Assembly (NCBI GenBank): GCA_020636225.1
Contig: JACJYI010000005.1
Span: 62,001 to 126,000 of the forward strand
Reading direction: 5' to 3'
Source of the DNA: Lewinellaceae bacterium
GTDB taxonomy: Bacteria > Bacteroidota > Bacteroidia > Chitinophagales > Saprospiraceae
Length of the DNA: 64,000 nucleotides
The notes under the pieces were generated by a model. It had not been told where the DNA came from. It was given only the letters and a program-made list of their open reading frames with translations, and did not search any database. How positions within the stretch are numbered: the first letter of the stretch is position 1; every line of letters starts with the position of its first letter. Positions 52,783 to 61,529 of the stretch are shown here, piece by piece. The position numbers and the translations under genes are program-made.

Positions 52783-53070
52783 TTCGACCGCTACCGCAGT
52801 CGTGTCCTGAGGCGACCAAAAACCCCGGGTTTCACCCAGGGCTATTGATGGTCGACCACCTCCGTGGTCGGGCCCTGGATTCTGAGGATTGCTAGTAGAT
52901 TCGGGATGAGGACGAATCCTCAATGTCGATCAGCATTCCAGTCTTGACGCCCAGGCCAGATCATCAATTGGTCAATGATAAGGAGTACACAGTCCTTTGA
53001 TCTGATTCCACGTACAAGAAACGAGACAGGGATCATGGAGCCATCCAATATGATGTAGTCCGAAAGATGC
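52783..53070. repeat. Palindromic unit R2 (no tail palindrome)
   Basis: Head palindrome CCCCGGGTTTCACCCAGGG (52823-52841, one mismatch), and gaccgc-tacc-gcagtc and cgaccac-ctcc-gtggtcg stems. In place of the tail palindrome the unit ends ccaatatgatgtagtc and runs into a fragment of the lipoprotein 3' end at 53078. The head lies 358 bp before that of R3. The interval 52703-52782 is AT-rich and has no gene. Confidence 0.85.
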
Positions 53071-53430
53071 AATGACGCCCCTGGTCCTGGGTTGACGGAA
53101 ATAGGGATTCTCCTTGTTGATTCGCATATTGCCAGACGGGTTCGACCGCTACCGCGGTCGTGAGGTGAGGCGATCAGAAACCCCGGGTTTCACCCGGGGC
53201 TATTGACAGTCGACCACATCCGTGGTCGGGCAGGGATGGAACAGGTTGCTACAAGATCCGGGATGATGAAAAATCATCAAAGTCAATATCCCCTTCAGTC
53301 CGGGCGCCCGGACCAGATCACCAATTGACCAGAGAAAGGGACTACTCAGTCCTTTGATCTGGGTCCACGTCCAGGCATTCAGACAGGGATCGCGGAGCGA
53401 TCCAATATGATGTAGTCTGAAAGATGCAAT
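53071..53430. repeat. Palindromic unit R3
   Basis: Starts with the lipoprotein-derived tail ccctggtcctggg (53078), then head palindrome at 53181-53199, 103 bp later. R1 shows the same spacing (51832 to 51934, 102 bp). It lacks the tail palindrome and ends ccaatatgatgtagtctg. Confidence 0.87.
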
Positions 53431-53840
53431 GACGCCCCTGGTCCTTGGCCGACGGAAATAGGGATTCTCCTTGTTGATTTGCATATTGCCAGACGGGTTC
53501 GACCGCTGCCGCGGTCGTGAGGTGAGGCGATTCGAAACCCCGGGTTTCACCCGGGGCTATTGATGGTCGACCACCTTCGTGGTCGGGCCCTGGATTCTGA
53601 GGATTGGTAGTAGATCCGGGATGAGGACGAATCCTCAATGTCGATCAGCATTCCAGTCTGGACGCCCAGGCCAGATCATCAATTGGCCAATGATAAGGAG
53701 TACACAGTCCTTTGATCGGATTCCACGTACAAGAAACGAGACAGGGATCGTGGAGCCATCCAATATGAATAGCCCCGGGTGCAACCCGGGGACAGTGGAT
53801 TCAGGAGAACCAACCACGGAGTGGTTGAATTGCACCATTC
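53431..53840. repeat. Palindromic unit R4 (head and tail)
   Basis: Starts with a diverged lipoprotein-derived tail (53436), then the head palindrome at 53538-53556 (357 bp after R3) and the tail palindrome CCCCGGGTGCAACCCGGGG at 53773-53791, ending with caaccac...gtggttg (about 53810-53826). It borders the aromatic catabolism genes. The interval 53841-53988 has no other feature. Confidence 0.87.
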
Positions 53841-53988
53841 AACTGTCCTGAAGATCAGGCACAAGGGCAGGTAAGCCAATGGGGTGGGGTCGCCACTCTG
53901 GTGAAATCACCCGCCCGGTTGATCTCAGTCAACCTTGATGCGTGAGGATCAGCCGAATTTTATTCGGTTAAACCAAATCGAATTCACT

Positions 53989-55161
53989 ATGCCGGTCTAT
54001 CAGCGTCAGGGACAGATCCCACACAAACGACATATCCAGTTTCGCCAGGCCAATGGAGGGCTCTACCATGAGGAATTGGTAGGCACCCAGGGATTCAGCG
54101 GGGTGTCCGCCCTGGTGTATCACCTGCATCCTCCCACCATTGTCAAGGAAAAGGGCAAGCCTTACAGCATCGCACCGGAGATCGCGATCAGCGAGAATCT
54201 CCAGGCGCTCAGTTTCAAGGGATTCGAATTGCCCCAGACTGACCATTACCTGGAATCACGTACGCCTCTGTTTGTCAATCATGATCTGACCGTCGGCCTG
54301 GCTGCCCCCCGACTGTCCATGACCGAGGACTTCTTCAAAAATGCCGATGCGGATGAGATGATCTTCATCCATGAAGGATCCGGCACATTGCGCACCATGT
54401 ATGGCAACATCGATTTTGCCTACGGCGATTATCTGGTCATCCCGAGGGGAACGATCTATCAGATCCGGTTTGATACCCCGCAAAACCGCATCCTCTACAT
54501 CGAGTCGTACAGTCCGATCCGGTTCCCGGCCCGATATCGCAACCAGTCCGGGCAGTTGCTGGAGCATTCCCCGTTCTGTGAACGCGACCTGCGCATGCCG
54601 GCCGATCTGGAGACCCATGAGGAGACCGGCGACTTCAGGGTCAACATCAAAAAGCAGAATCGCATCTACCCGTACATCTATGGCACCCATCCCTTTGACG
54701 TGGTCGGATGGGATGGATTTCACTATCCGTACGCCATGTCCATTTTTGATTTCGAACCCCTGACCGGCCGGATCCACATGCCTCCGCCCATTCACCAGCA
54801 GTTCGAAGCCGACCAGTTCGTGGTCTGCTCCTTCGTCCCTCGCCTGTATGACTACCATCCCGAAGCCATCCCGGCGCCCTATCACCACAGCAATATCGAC
54901 TCCGACGAGATCCTCTACTATGTGGATGGTGATTTCATGAGCCGGAACAATATCCACAAGGGTCAGCTGACCCTTCATCCGGCAGGCATACCTCACGGTC
55001 CGCATCCGGGAGCCATCGAACGAAGCATCGGACAGAAAGCGACCGAAGAACTGGCCGTGATGATCGATCCGTTCCGGCCGATGCAGATCACCAAGGCGGC
55101 CATGCAGCTCGATGTCGAGGACTACTACAAATCCTGGATCGATCATCTCCAACCCGCCTGA
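53989..55161 (+). CDS. hmgA: Homogentisate 1,2-dioxygenase
   Basis: 390 residues from ATG 53989. The enzyme opens the ring of homogentisate to give maleylacetoacetate in tyrosine/phenylalanine breakdown. The protein is of the shorter bacterial cupin type: MPVYQRQGQIPHKRHIQF at the start, iron-site pieces PYHHSNIDSDEILYYVDGDFMS and LHPAGIPHGPHPG with ligand His and Glu residues. It stands first in a three-gene set in the same direction, followed by hppD and a tryptophanase-like gene. The longer start at 53935 is less likely. Confidence 0.88.
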   Translation: MPVYQRQGQIPHKRHIQFRQANGGLYHEELVGTQGFSGVSALVYHLHPPTIVKEKGKPYSIAPEIAISENLQALSFKGFELPQTDHYLESRTPLFVNHDLTVGLAAPRLSMTEDFFKNADADEMIFIHEGSGTLRTMYGNIDFAYGDYLVIPRGTIYQIRFDTPQNRILYIESYSPIRFPARYRNQSGQLLEHSPFCERDLRMPADLETHEETGDFRVNIKKQNRIYPYIYGTHPFDVVGWDGFHYPYAMSIFDFEPLTGRIHMPPPIHQQFEADQFVVCSFVPRLYDYHPEAIPAPYHHSNIDSDEILYYVDGDFMSRNNIHKGQLTLHPAGIPHGPHPGAIERSIGQKATEELAVMIDPFRPMQITKAAMQLDVEDYYKSWIDHLQPA

Positions 55162-55206
55162 TTGTCCATTTTTCTTATCAATTCAAACCCTCATAACCTC
55201 CATACC

Positions 55207-56358
55207 ATGGCAACACTGACAGGAATCAAAGACTATCAATATGGCCTGGAGAAGATCTTTCCGGAAGCTGACGATTTTCTCCCCCTCCTCGGTACCGATT
55301 ATGTCGAACTCTACGTGGGCAATGCCAAGCAGGCGGCCCATTTCTACAAGACTGCCTTCGGATTCCAATCCCTGGCCTATGCCGGCCTGGAGACCGGCGT
55401 CCGGGATCGGACTTCCTATGTCGTCCGGCAAGGCAAGATCCGCCTGGTGCTGACCACACCCCTTTCCTCCGACTCACCGATCGCCGAGCACATCCGCAAG
55501 CATGGTGACGGGGTCAAGGTGATCGCATTGTGGGTGGATGATGCCCGTGCCGCTTTCCAGGAGACCACCCGTCGGGGCGCAAAGCCCTGGTTCGATCCCA
55601 TGGTCGAGACAGATGAACATGGCCAGACCGTACGTGCAGGGATCCATACCTATGGAGATACCGTGCATGTGTTCGTCGAACGCAAGGATTACCAGGGTGC
55701 CTTCCTGCCCGGGTTCGTCCCCTGGCATTCCGAGTACAACCCGGAGCCGGTCGGTCTGGAGTATATTGATCACATGGTGGGCAATGTCGACTGGAACCAG
55801 ATGAATGTCTGGGCAAAATTCTACCATGAGGTCATGGGATTTGCCAACCTCATCTCCTTTGACGACAAGGATATTTCTACGGAGTATTCCGCCCTGATGT
55901 CCAAGGTGATGACCAATGGGAACGGTCGGATCAAATTCCCGATCAATGAACCTGCCGAGGGAAAAAAGAAATCCCAGATCGAGGAGTATATCCAGTTCTA
56001 TGAAGGGGCAGGTTGCCAGCATATTGCCGTGGCCACCAAGGATATCCTGCACACCGTGAGCGAGATGAGAAAGAGGGGTGTGGAATTCCTCCATGTACCC
56101 GGTACCTATTATGATACCGTGATGGACCGGGTCGGCGAGATCGACGAGGATGTCCGTCGCTTGAAGGAATTGGGCATTATGGTCGACCGTGATGATGAAG
56201 GCTACCTCCTGCAGATCTTCACCAAGCCGGTGGAGGACCGGCCGACCATGTTCTTTGAGATCATTCAGCGCAAAGGGGCGATGAGTTTCGGAAAAGGCAA
56301 TTTCAAGGCCCTCTTTGAATCGATCGAGGACGAACAACGTCGTCGGGGAACCCTCTAG
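55207..56358 (+). CDS. hppD: 4-hydroxyphenylpyruvate dioxygenase
   Basis: 383 residues from ATG 55207. The enzyme converts 4-hydroxyphenylpyruvate, made from tyrosine, to homogentisate, the substrate of the preceding gene product. The iron ligands are His189 (YIDHMVGN), His272 (GCQHIAVAT) and Glu351 (FFEIIQR), in the usual order and spacing. Two vicinal-oxygen-chelate modules form the N- and C-terminal halves. The gene lies 45 bp downstream of hmgA and 2 bp before the next. Confidence 0.95.
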   Translation: MATLTGIKDYQYGLEKIFPEADDFLPLLGTDYVELYVGNAKQAAHFYKTAFGFQSLAYAGLETGVRDRTSYVVRQGKIRLVLTTPLSSDSPIAEHIRKHGDGVKVIALWVDDARAAFQETTRRGAKPWFDPMVETDEHGQTVRAGIHTYGDTVHVFVERKDYQGAFLPGFVPWHSEYNPEPVGLEYIDHMVGNVDWNQMNVWAKFYHEVMGFANLISFDDKDISTEYSALMSKVMTNGNGRIKFPINEPAEGKKKSQIEEYIQFYEGAGCQHIAVATKDILHTVSEMRKRGVEFLHVPGTYYDTVMDRVGEIDEDVRRLKELGIMVDRDDEGYLLQIFTKPVEDRPTMFFEIIQRKGAMSFGKGNFKALFESIEDEQRRRGTL

Positions 56359-56360
56359 GC

Positions 56361-57737
56361 ATGCAACACAAGACGATCATTGAGCCATTCCGGATCAAGG
56401 TGGTGGAACCCATCCGGATGAGTACCCCGGAAGAACGTGAGCAATCCCTCCGAACGGCTTCCTTTAACCCCTTCCTGCTGCATTCGTCAGAGGTGATCAT
56501 CGATCTGTTGACGGATAGTGGTACCTCTGCCATGAGCGCCGAGCAATGGGCCGGCATCATGCGGGGCGATGAGAGCTATGCCGGGGCGAGCAGCTGGTTT
56601 CGGCTGGAAAAGGTTATCCAGGACCTGACGGGATGTGATTACATCCTGCCCACGCACCAGGGCCGGGCCGCGGAGCATCTTCTGTACACCCGACTGGGTG
56701 GTGAAGGAAAGGTCTTTTTTTCCAATACCCTGTTCGATACGACCCGGGCCAATATCGAGTATTCCGGGGCGACGGGCGTTGACCTGCCCATACCGGAAAA
56801 TGCCGATACCCAACTGTATCACCCGTTCAAGGGGAATCTGGATGTGGACCGTTTGCGGGAAGAGATCGAGAACTGGGGAGCCGAGAAGGTGGCTGCCGTT
56901 GTCCTGACCATCACGAACAACAGTGGCGGTGGCCAGCCGGTCAGTCTGGAAAATGCCAAGGCGGTGGCGACGGTTTGCAAGCAGTATGGCGTGATGTTCC
57001 TGCTGGATGCCTGCCGCGTGGCAGAGAATGCCTACTTCATCCAGCATCGTGAACCCGGGCAGGAGCATCGCACCTATCGGGAGATCGCACAGGAATTATT
57101 CGGTCTGGCCGACGGGGCGATCATGAGCGCCAAGAAGGATGGCCTGGTCAACATGGGTGGCTTCCTGGCTCTACGCGACCTGGACCTGGCCCAGGCCTGC
57201 CGGACGGTCCTGATCATCACCGAAGGCTACTCCACCTATGGAGGGTTGTCTGGTCGCGATATGGAGGCCATCGCCACTGGTCTTGAAGAAGTATTTGATC
57301 CCGATTACCTCCATTACCGGATCCGCAGTACGGCCTATCTGGGCGAAAGGTTGACCGCCATGGGCATCCCCCTGCTCCAACCGCCGGGTGGTCATGCCGT
57401 CTATATCGATGCAAAAATGCTGTATCCCCATATTCCGGTGGATCAGTACCCGGGCCAGGCCCTGGTCTGTGAACTGTATCGTCTGGGTGGGATCCGATCC
57501 TGCGAGATCGGGTCGGTCATGTTCGGGAAATACGATGCAGGGGGCAAACTGATCCCCGCCAGGATGGAACTGGTGCGCCTGGCCATCCCTCGAAGGGTGT
57601 ATACCCAGAGCCATATGGATTATGTCATCGAGACCTTTGGTGAGATCCTCGAACAGGCCGACCGGGTGAGAGGGTATCGCATTGATTGGGAACCTCCCTT
57701 CCTGCGGCATTTTACGGCCCGGTTCAGTCCGGTATAG
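56361..57737 (+). CDS. tnaA: Tryptophanase (beta-eliminating PLP lyase)
   Basis: 458 residues. Strong similarity to the tryptophanase/tyrosine phenol-lyase family: LLTDSGTSAMSAEQWAGIM, the PLP Lys259 in SAKKDGLVN, and the C-terminal LRHFTARFSPV. The key choice comes from a loop after VRS: tryptophanases have EIGS, tyrosine phenol-lyases have ERG. This protein reads RSCEIGSVMFG, so tryptophanase, which gives indole, pyruvate and ammonia. It is directly after two enzymes of tyrosine breakdown, suggesting one aromatic amino-acid operon. A terminator follows at 57774. Activity on tyrosine cannot be excluded. Confidence 0.85.
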   Translation: MQHKTIIEPFRIKVVEPIRMSTPEEREQSLRTASFNPFLLHSSEVIIDLLTDSGTSAMSAEQWAGIMRGDESYAGASSWFRLEKVIQDLTGCDYILPTHQGRAAEHLLYTRLGGEGKVFFSNTLFDTTRANIEYSGATGVDLPIPENADTQLYHPFKGNLDVDRLREEIENWGAEKVAAVVLTITNNSGGGQPVSLENAKAVATVCKQYGVMFLLDACRVAENAYFIQHREPGQEHRTYREIAQELFGLADGAIMSAKKDGLVNMGGFLALRDLDLAQACRTVLIITEGYSTYGGLSGRDMEAIATGLEEVFDPDYLHYRIRSTAYLGERLTAMGIPLLQPPGGHAVYIDAKMLYPHIPVDQYPGQALVCELYRLGGIRSCEIGSVMFGKYDAGGKLIPARMELVRLAIPRRVYTQSHMDYVIETFGEILEQADRVRGYRIDWEPPFLRHFTARFSPV

Positions 57738-57773
57738 GATGTATGTACGAAGCATTTTCTCATAGTCAATAAA

Positions 57774-57805
57774 AAAAGGCACGCCTGAACGCAGGGTGCC
57801 TTTTT
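57774..57805 (+). terminator. Rho-independent terminator
   Basis: AAAAAGGCAC...GTGCCTTTTT with a GCCTGAACGCAGG-like loop, followed by T residues. It ends the aromatic operon. Confidence 0.9.
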
Positions 57806-57852
57806 CTTTTTCATTTATCTTTATCGCCATCTTTTATCAACACCCTGACGTA

Positions 57853-60237
57853 ATGTTTCGTTTTTTCCGGACCAGCTATTTTTGTTTTATACCCTCTGTT
57901 GCACTTTTTCTTTGTTTGGCTGCCCAGCTGGATGCCCAACATGAAGTGACCGGGAAATCGCTGATCAATAGTCAGTGGCAATCCTCCGGTCTGGAGGATT
58001 GTAATGGAGACTTTTCCAAAGTATTGTGTTCGGAACCCATGATAATGACCATTGATTCATTAATTGCATTGGGACAACAACCTTTTTGGGATGAAGTGCA
58101 TGCTGGACTTGCTTTTTATTTAGATGGATATTACTTCTATGACCATTTTACTTTTGGTCCTGATCAGGATAATATGTTTTTTCGGTATAACAGTATTTGC
58201 GACACGAGTATTTATTGGTGTCAGTTTATTCCGAATGGAGCAAATTTTTGGGAGTGTTCCTATGTAGATACCCAAAATCCCAATCCGATTCTAATTCCTG
58301 GCCTCACTCCTGATGATTTTGATCAAGAAGTCCTTTGGGAAAAGGGCGACCCTGTCCCCACACCCTGCCCGGATCCCAATTTCGACCCGTGCATGCCCTG
58401 TGCCAACACCGATTGCATCCAACCGGAATTGATCGACCTGAACATACAGTGTCCTCAGAATTTCGATCCGGTCTGTGGATGTGACGGTAAAACATATGCA
58501 AATGCCTGTATCGCTACGTATCGATACGGCATCAGTGAAGTGACCCCGGGTTCTTGTGAGGAAGAGGATTGTTTTGATCCGGCCCTGGTATCCGACGATC
58601 CTTGCACGTTTGAATATGCCCCGGTCTGTGGTTGTGATGGGATCACCTATCCTAACGCTTGCACAGCCATGCGCAATGGCATCATCGGGTATACGGAGGG
58701 GCCCTGCCAGGAAGATTGTGTGGACCCGGACAACGGTTTTGATGCCAGCCAGTGTATCCAACTGTATGATCCGGTGTGTGGATGTAATGGGGTAACCTAT
58801 CCGAATGCCTGTTATGCCCTGGCTGCCGGCGTGATCGACTATATCGACGGACCTTGTCCGGAACTACAATGCGACAGTCTCATCGTAGTCCCCCTACCTG
58901 TGCAAAACCCGTCGGTTGTCGAAGACGAATGCGGTAACCTGCCGGTGGATCCGGTTTGCGGTTGTGACAGCATAACCTATCTCAATGCATGCTATGCCTT
59001 TGGTGCGGGTGTTTCCTATTTCCAACCCGGCCCCTGTGAGGATCAGCCCTGTACCACCAATGAACTGCCTGATCCTCCGCTGGATTGTGACATGTACCAG
59101 GAGGATGTGGTCTGCGGATGCGACACCATCAATTACCTGAATCCCTGTGATGCCATCAACAACGGTGTCCTGGACTGGACGCCTGGCCTGTGTCCAAAGT
59201 TACCCTGTGTGGATTCGACCCTGATCGATGGTTCGATCCAGTGCATCGACCTCTATGATCCGGTCTGCGGCTGCAATGGGGTGACTTACCCCAACTCGTG
59301 CGTTGCCCGGTACCGGTACGGACTGACCGATTGGTCGGCCGGTCCGTGTGAACCGGTGGATTGCATCGATCCAACCAAGCAATCCGATGATCCGTGTCCG
59401 TTCAACTACGATCCCGTATGTGGTTGTGACGGCGTGACCTATCCGAATGCCTGTGCTGCCGAGCGAAGTGGTGTGATCCACTATACTGACGGACCCTGCT
59501 ATACCGATTGCCAGGACCCGGACCTGATCATCGACGAAGTCTTCTGTCCACAGGTCTATGATCCGGTATGTGGATGCAACGGTCAGAGCTACCCGAATGC
59601 CTGTTATGCGAATGCCGACGGGGTGATCCACTTCGTACCAGGACCATGTCCGGACCTGGAGTGCGACAGCCTGATCTTTTCTCCCTTGCCTGTCCTGGAT
59701 GCACAGGTGATCGAGGACATCTGTAGCCAGCAGCCCGAAGAACCAGTCTGTGGCTGTGATGGCAAGAATTATCCAAATCCCTGTTACGCCTTCGCGGAAG
59801 GCGTCGAGTACGTCATTCCCGGCTTGTGTGAAGAAGTGGATTGTGAGATTGAATTCGTTCCTCTTGTCTTTATCGATTGTACACTGGAGCCCCTGGACAG
59901 CATTTGCGGATGCAATGATTCGACTTATATCAATCCATGTGCCGCCATCCAGGATGGGATCAATGACTGGACGGATGGTCCTTGTCCGACCACATCCATT
60001 GCTGACCCTGGAAAGCCCATGGTGTACACCTTGTTTCCCAATCCGGCTACGGACGTACTGACCATCCATCCTGTAGACGATATGATTTCAGTTCACGTGA
60101 TCGGAATGGATGGCAAGATCTGGATAGCCGAACCGATGACAGGACGGATCAATGTGCAATCCTTGCCTCCGGGGATGTACATCCTTCGCCTGTTTGGCCG
60201 GGATACCATGGCAAACCTCCGGTGGATCAAACGCTAG
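57853..60237 (+). CDS. Secreted ten-domain Kazal-like inhibitor protein with T9SS domain
   Basis: 794 residues from ATG 57853. Signal peptide (LFLCLAAQLDAQ), then a 160-residue AT-coded N-terminal domain, then ten Kazal-like modules (about 198-715), each with the core PVCGCDGxTYxNxC and a final GPC or GLC. The last 80 residues (VYTLFPNPATDVLTIHP, SLPPGMYILRLFG) form a T9SS type A domain. Kazal modules usually inhibit serine proteases by blocking the active site. A secreted multi-inhibitor could protect this bacterium from its own or from predators' and hosts' proteases. The modules form two five-module blocks offset by exactly 792 bp. GC content jumps near 58,330. Confidence 0.9.
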   Translation: MFRFFRTSYFCFIPSVALFLCLAAQLDAQHEVTGKSLINSQWQSSGLEDCNGDFSKVLCSEPMIMTIDSLIALGQQPFWDEVHAGLAFYLDGYYFYDHFTFGPDQDNMFFRYNSICDTSIYWCQFIPNGANFWECSYVDTQNPNPILIPGLTPDDFDQEVLWEKGDPVPTPCPDPNFDPCMPCANTDCIQPELIDLNIQCPQNFDPVCGCDGKTYANACIATYRYGISEVTPGSCEEEDCFDPALVSDDPCTFEYAPVCGCDGITYPNACTAMRNGIIGYTEGPCQEDCVDPDNGFDASQCIQLYDPVCGCNGVTYPNACYALAAGVIDYIDGPCPELQCDSLIVVPLPVQNPSVVEDECGNLPVDPVCGCDSITYLNACYAFGAGVSYFQPGPCEDQPCTTNELPDPPLDCDMYQEDVVCGCDTINYLNPCDAINNGVLDWTPGLCPKLPCVDSTLIDGSIQCIDLYDPVCGCNGVTYPNSCVARYRYGLTDWSAGPCEPVDCIDPTKQSDDPCPFNYDPVCGCDGVTYPNACAAERSGVIHYTDGPCYTDCQDPDLIIDEVFCPQVYDPVCGCNGQSYPNACYANADGVIHFVPGPCPDLECDSLIFSPLPVLDAQVIEDICSQQPEEPVCGCDGKNYPNPCYAFAEGVEYVIPGLCEEVDCEIEFVPLVFIDCTLEPLDSICGCNDSTYINPCAAIQDGINDWTDGPCPTTSIADPGKPMVYTLFPNPATDVLTIHPVDDMISVHVIGMDGKIWIAEPMTGRINVQSLPPGMYILRLFGRDTMANLRWIKR

Positions 60238-60280
60238 CCTGTGCATGTAGCCCGGCAGCTCAAGCAACAGGACGTTGTCG

Positions 60281-60288
60281 TAAGTTTG
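60281..60288 (+). promoter_or_regulatory. Candidate -7 element, possibly for a leaderless mRNA
   Basis: TAAGTTTG matches TAnnTTTG and ends 4 bp before the start codon at 60293. Transcription would then begin at or very near the ATG. Confidence 0.4.
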
Positions 60289-60292
60289 CTGC

Positions 60293-61411
60293 ATGATCAC
60301 CCTGCAGGAAGTCCGCACAGACCGGCAGCTGAAGGCCTTCATCCGCTTTCCGGAATCCCTCTACCAGGATCACCCCTTCTGGGTGCCGCCGCTGCGTCGG
60401 ATGGAATGGGATACCCTGCACTGGAAGAAGAACCCCTTTTTCCGACATGGACAGGCCATCTATTTCCTGGCCTGGCGCGACGGTCGGATCGTCGGTCGGA
60501 TCGCCGGCATCATCCACCGGCTGGAGGTGGAGTCGACCGGATTGAGGAATGCCCGCTTCGGCTGGCTGGACATGATCGACGACATTGAGGTGACCCGACA
60601 GTTGATCCATGCCGTGGAAGACTGGGCGCGAAGGGAGGGAATGACGCACATCAAGGGGCCTCTCGGGTTTACCCACCTGGATAAGGCCGGCATGCTCATC
60701 GATGGATTTGACCTCATGCCAACCATGGTGACCCTTTACAATTATCCCTATTATGTCCGGCACTTGGAATTCCTGGGCTTCGGTAAGGACGTCGATTGGG
60801 TGGAACACCGCATCCGGATGCCGGAGGAGATCCCGGATCGGGTCCGTCAGCTCAGTAAGACCCTGGCTGCCCGATATCACCTGAAACGGGTCAAGCTGAC
60901 ACGTCGTTCCGATATTCTCCAATACCGGGACGGGGTGTTCGAGATGATCCGGCAAGCCTACAGCTCGCTCTATGATTTTGTGCCCATGGACAAGGCGGAA
61001 TCCGACGCATTGACCATGCAGTTCCTGCGTTTCCTGAAGCCGGAATTCCTCTCTGTTGTCCTCGACCAGGATGACCGGGTGATCGGCTTCGGGGTCACCT
61101 TGCCGTCGTTCTCCCAGGCCCTTCGACGTTGTGGAGGCAAACTCTTCCCGCTTGGCTGGTTCTACCTCTGGCGGGCGATGCAACGGAACGATACGGCTGA
61201 TCTCCTGTTGATCGGCGTGGCGGATGAATACCGCAACAAAGGGGTGAACGCCCTGATCTTCCAACAGGTGATGGAGGCTTTTGACGAGGCGGGGATCCAA
61301 TGGGTGGAGACCAATCCGGAGTTGGAATCGAATACGTCCGTCCAGGCGCTTTGGCGGCGGTACGACTGTGAACACGTCCGGACCCGCCGGGCATGGAAGA
61401 AGGCAATTTGA
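60293..61411 (+). CDS. GNAT-like N-acyltransferase
   Basis: 372 residues, cytoplasmic. The N-terminal half and the C-terminal part around LLIGVADEYRNKGVNALIFQQVMEAF (a weak GNAT motif A, Q/RxxGxG/A-like) and WVETNPELESNTSVQALW fit a two-domain GNAT-like protein common in Bacteroidota. The family's substrate is not known. It lies 55 bp after the Kazal gene and has a -7-like element directly before the ATG. Confidence 0.7.
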   Translation: MITLQEVRTDRQLKAFIRFPESLYQDHPFWVPPLRRMEWDTLHWKKNPFFRHGQAIYFLAWRDGRIVGRIAGIIHRLEVESTGLRNARFGWLDMIDDIEVTRQLIHAVEDWARREGMTHIKGPLGFTHLDKAGMLIDGFDLMPTMVTLYNYPYYVRHLEFLGFGKDVDWVEHRIRMPEEIPDRVRQLSKTLAARYHLKRVKLTRRSDILQYRDGVFEMIRQAYSSLYDFVPMDKAESDALTMQFLRFLKPEFLSVVLDQDDRVIGFGVTLPSFSQALRRCGGKLFPLGWFYLWRAMQRNDTADLLLIGVADEYRNKGVNALIFQQVMEAFDEAGIQWVETNPELESNTSVQALWRRYDCEHVRTRRAWKKAI

Positions 61412-61529
61412 TCCATTCTGATGCCTGCTTTTCCCCGGTTTTGGCCGGAGGACGACAATATCACGGTGACAATACCCAACATCCCGGGTTCTTGACCGTT
61501 ATATCGGCGGCAATCTCTATTTTCGGTCC

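Noticed and set aside
56361..57737. Tyrosine phenol-lyase, suggested by the neighbouring tyrosine catabolism genes
   Set aside because: The discriminating loop reads EIGS, as in tryptophanase, rather than ERG as in tyrosine phenol-lyase.
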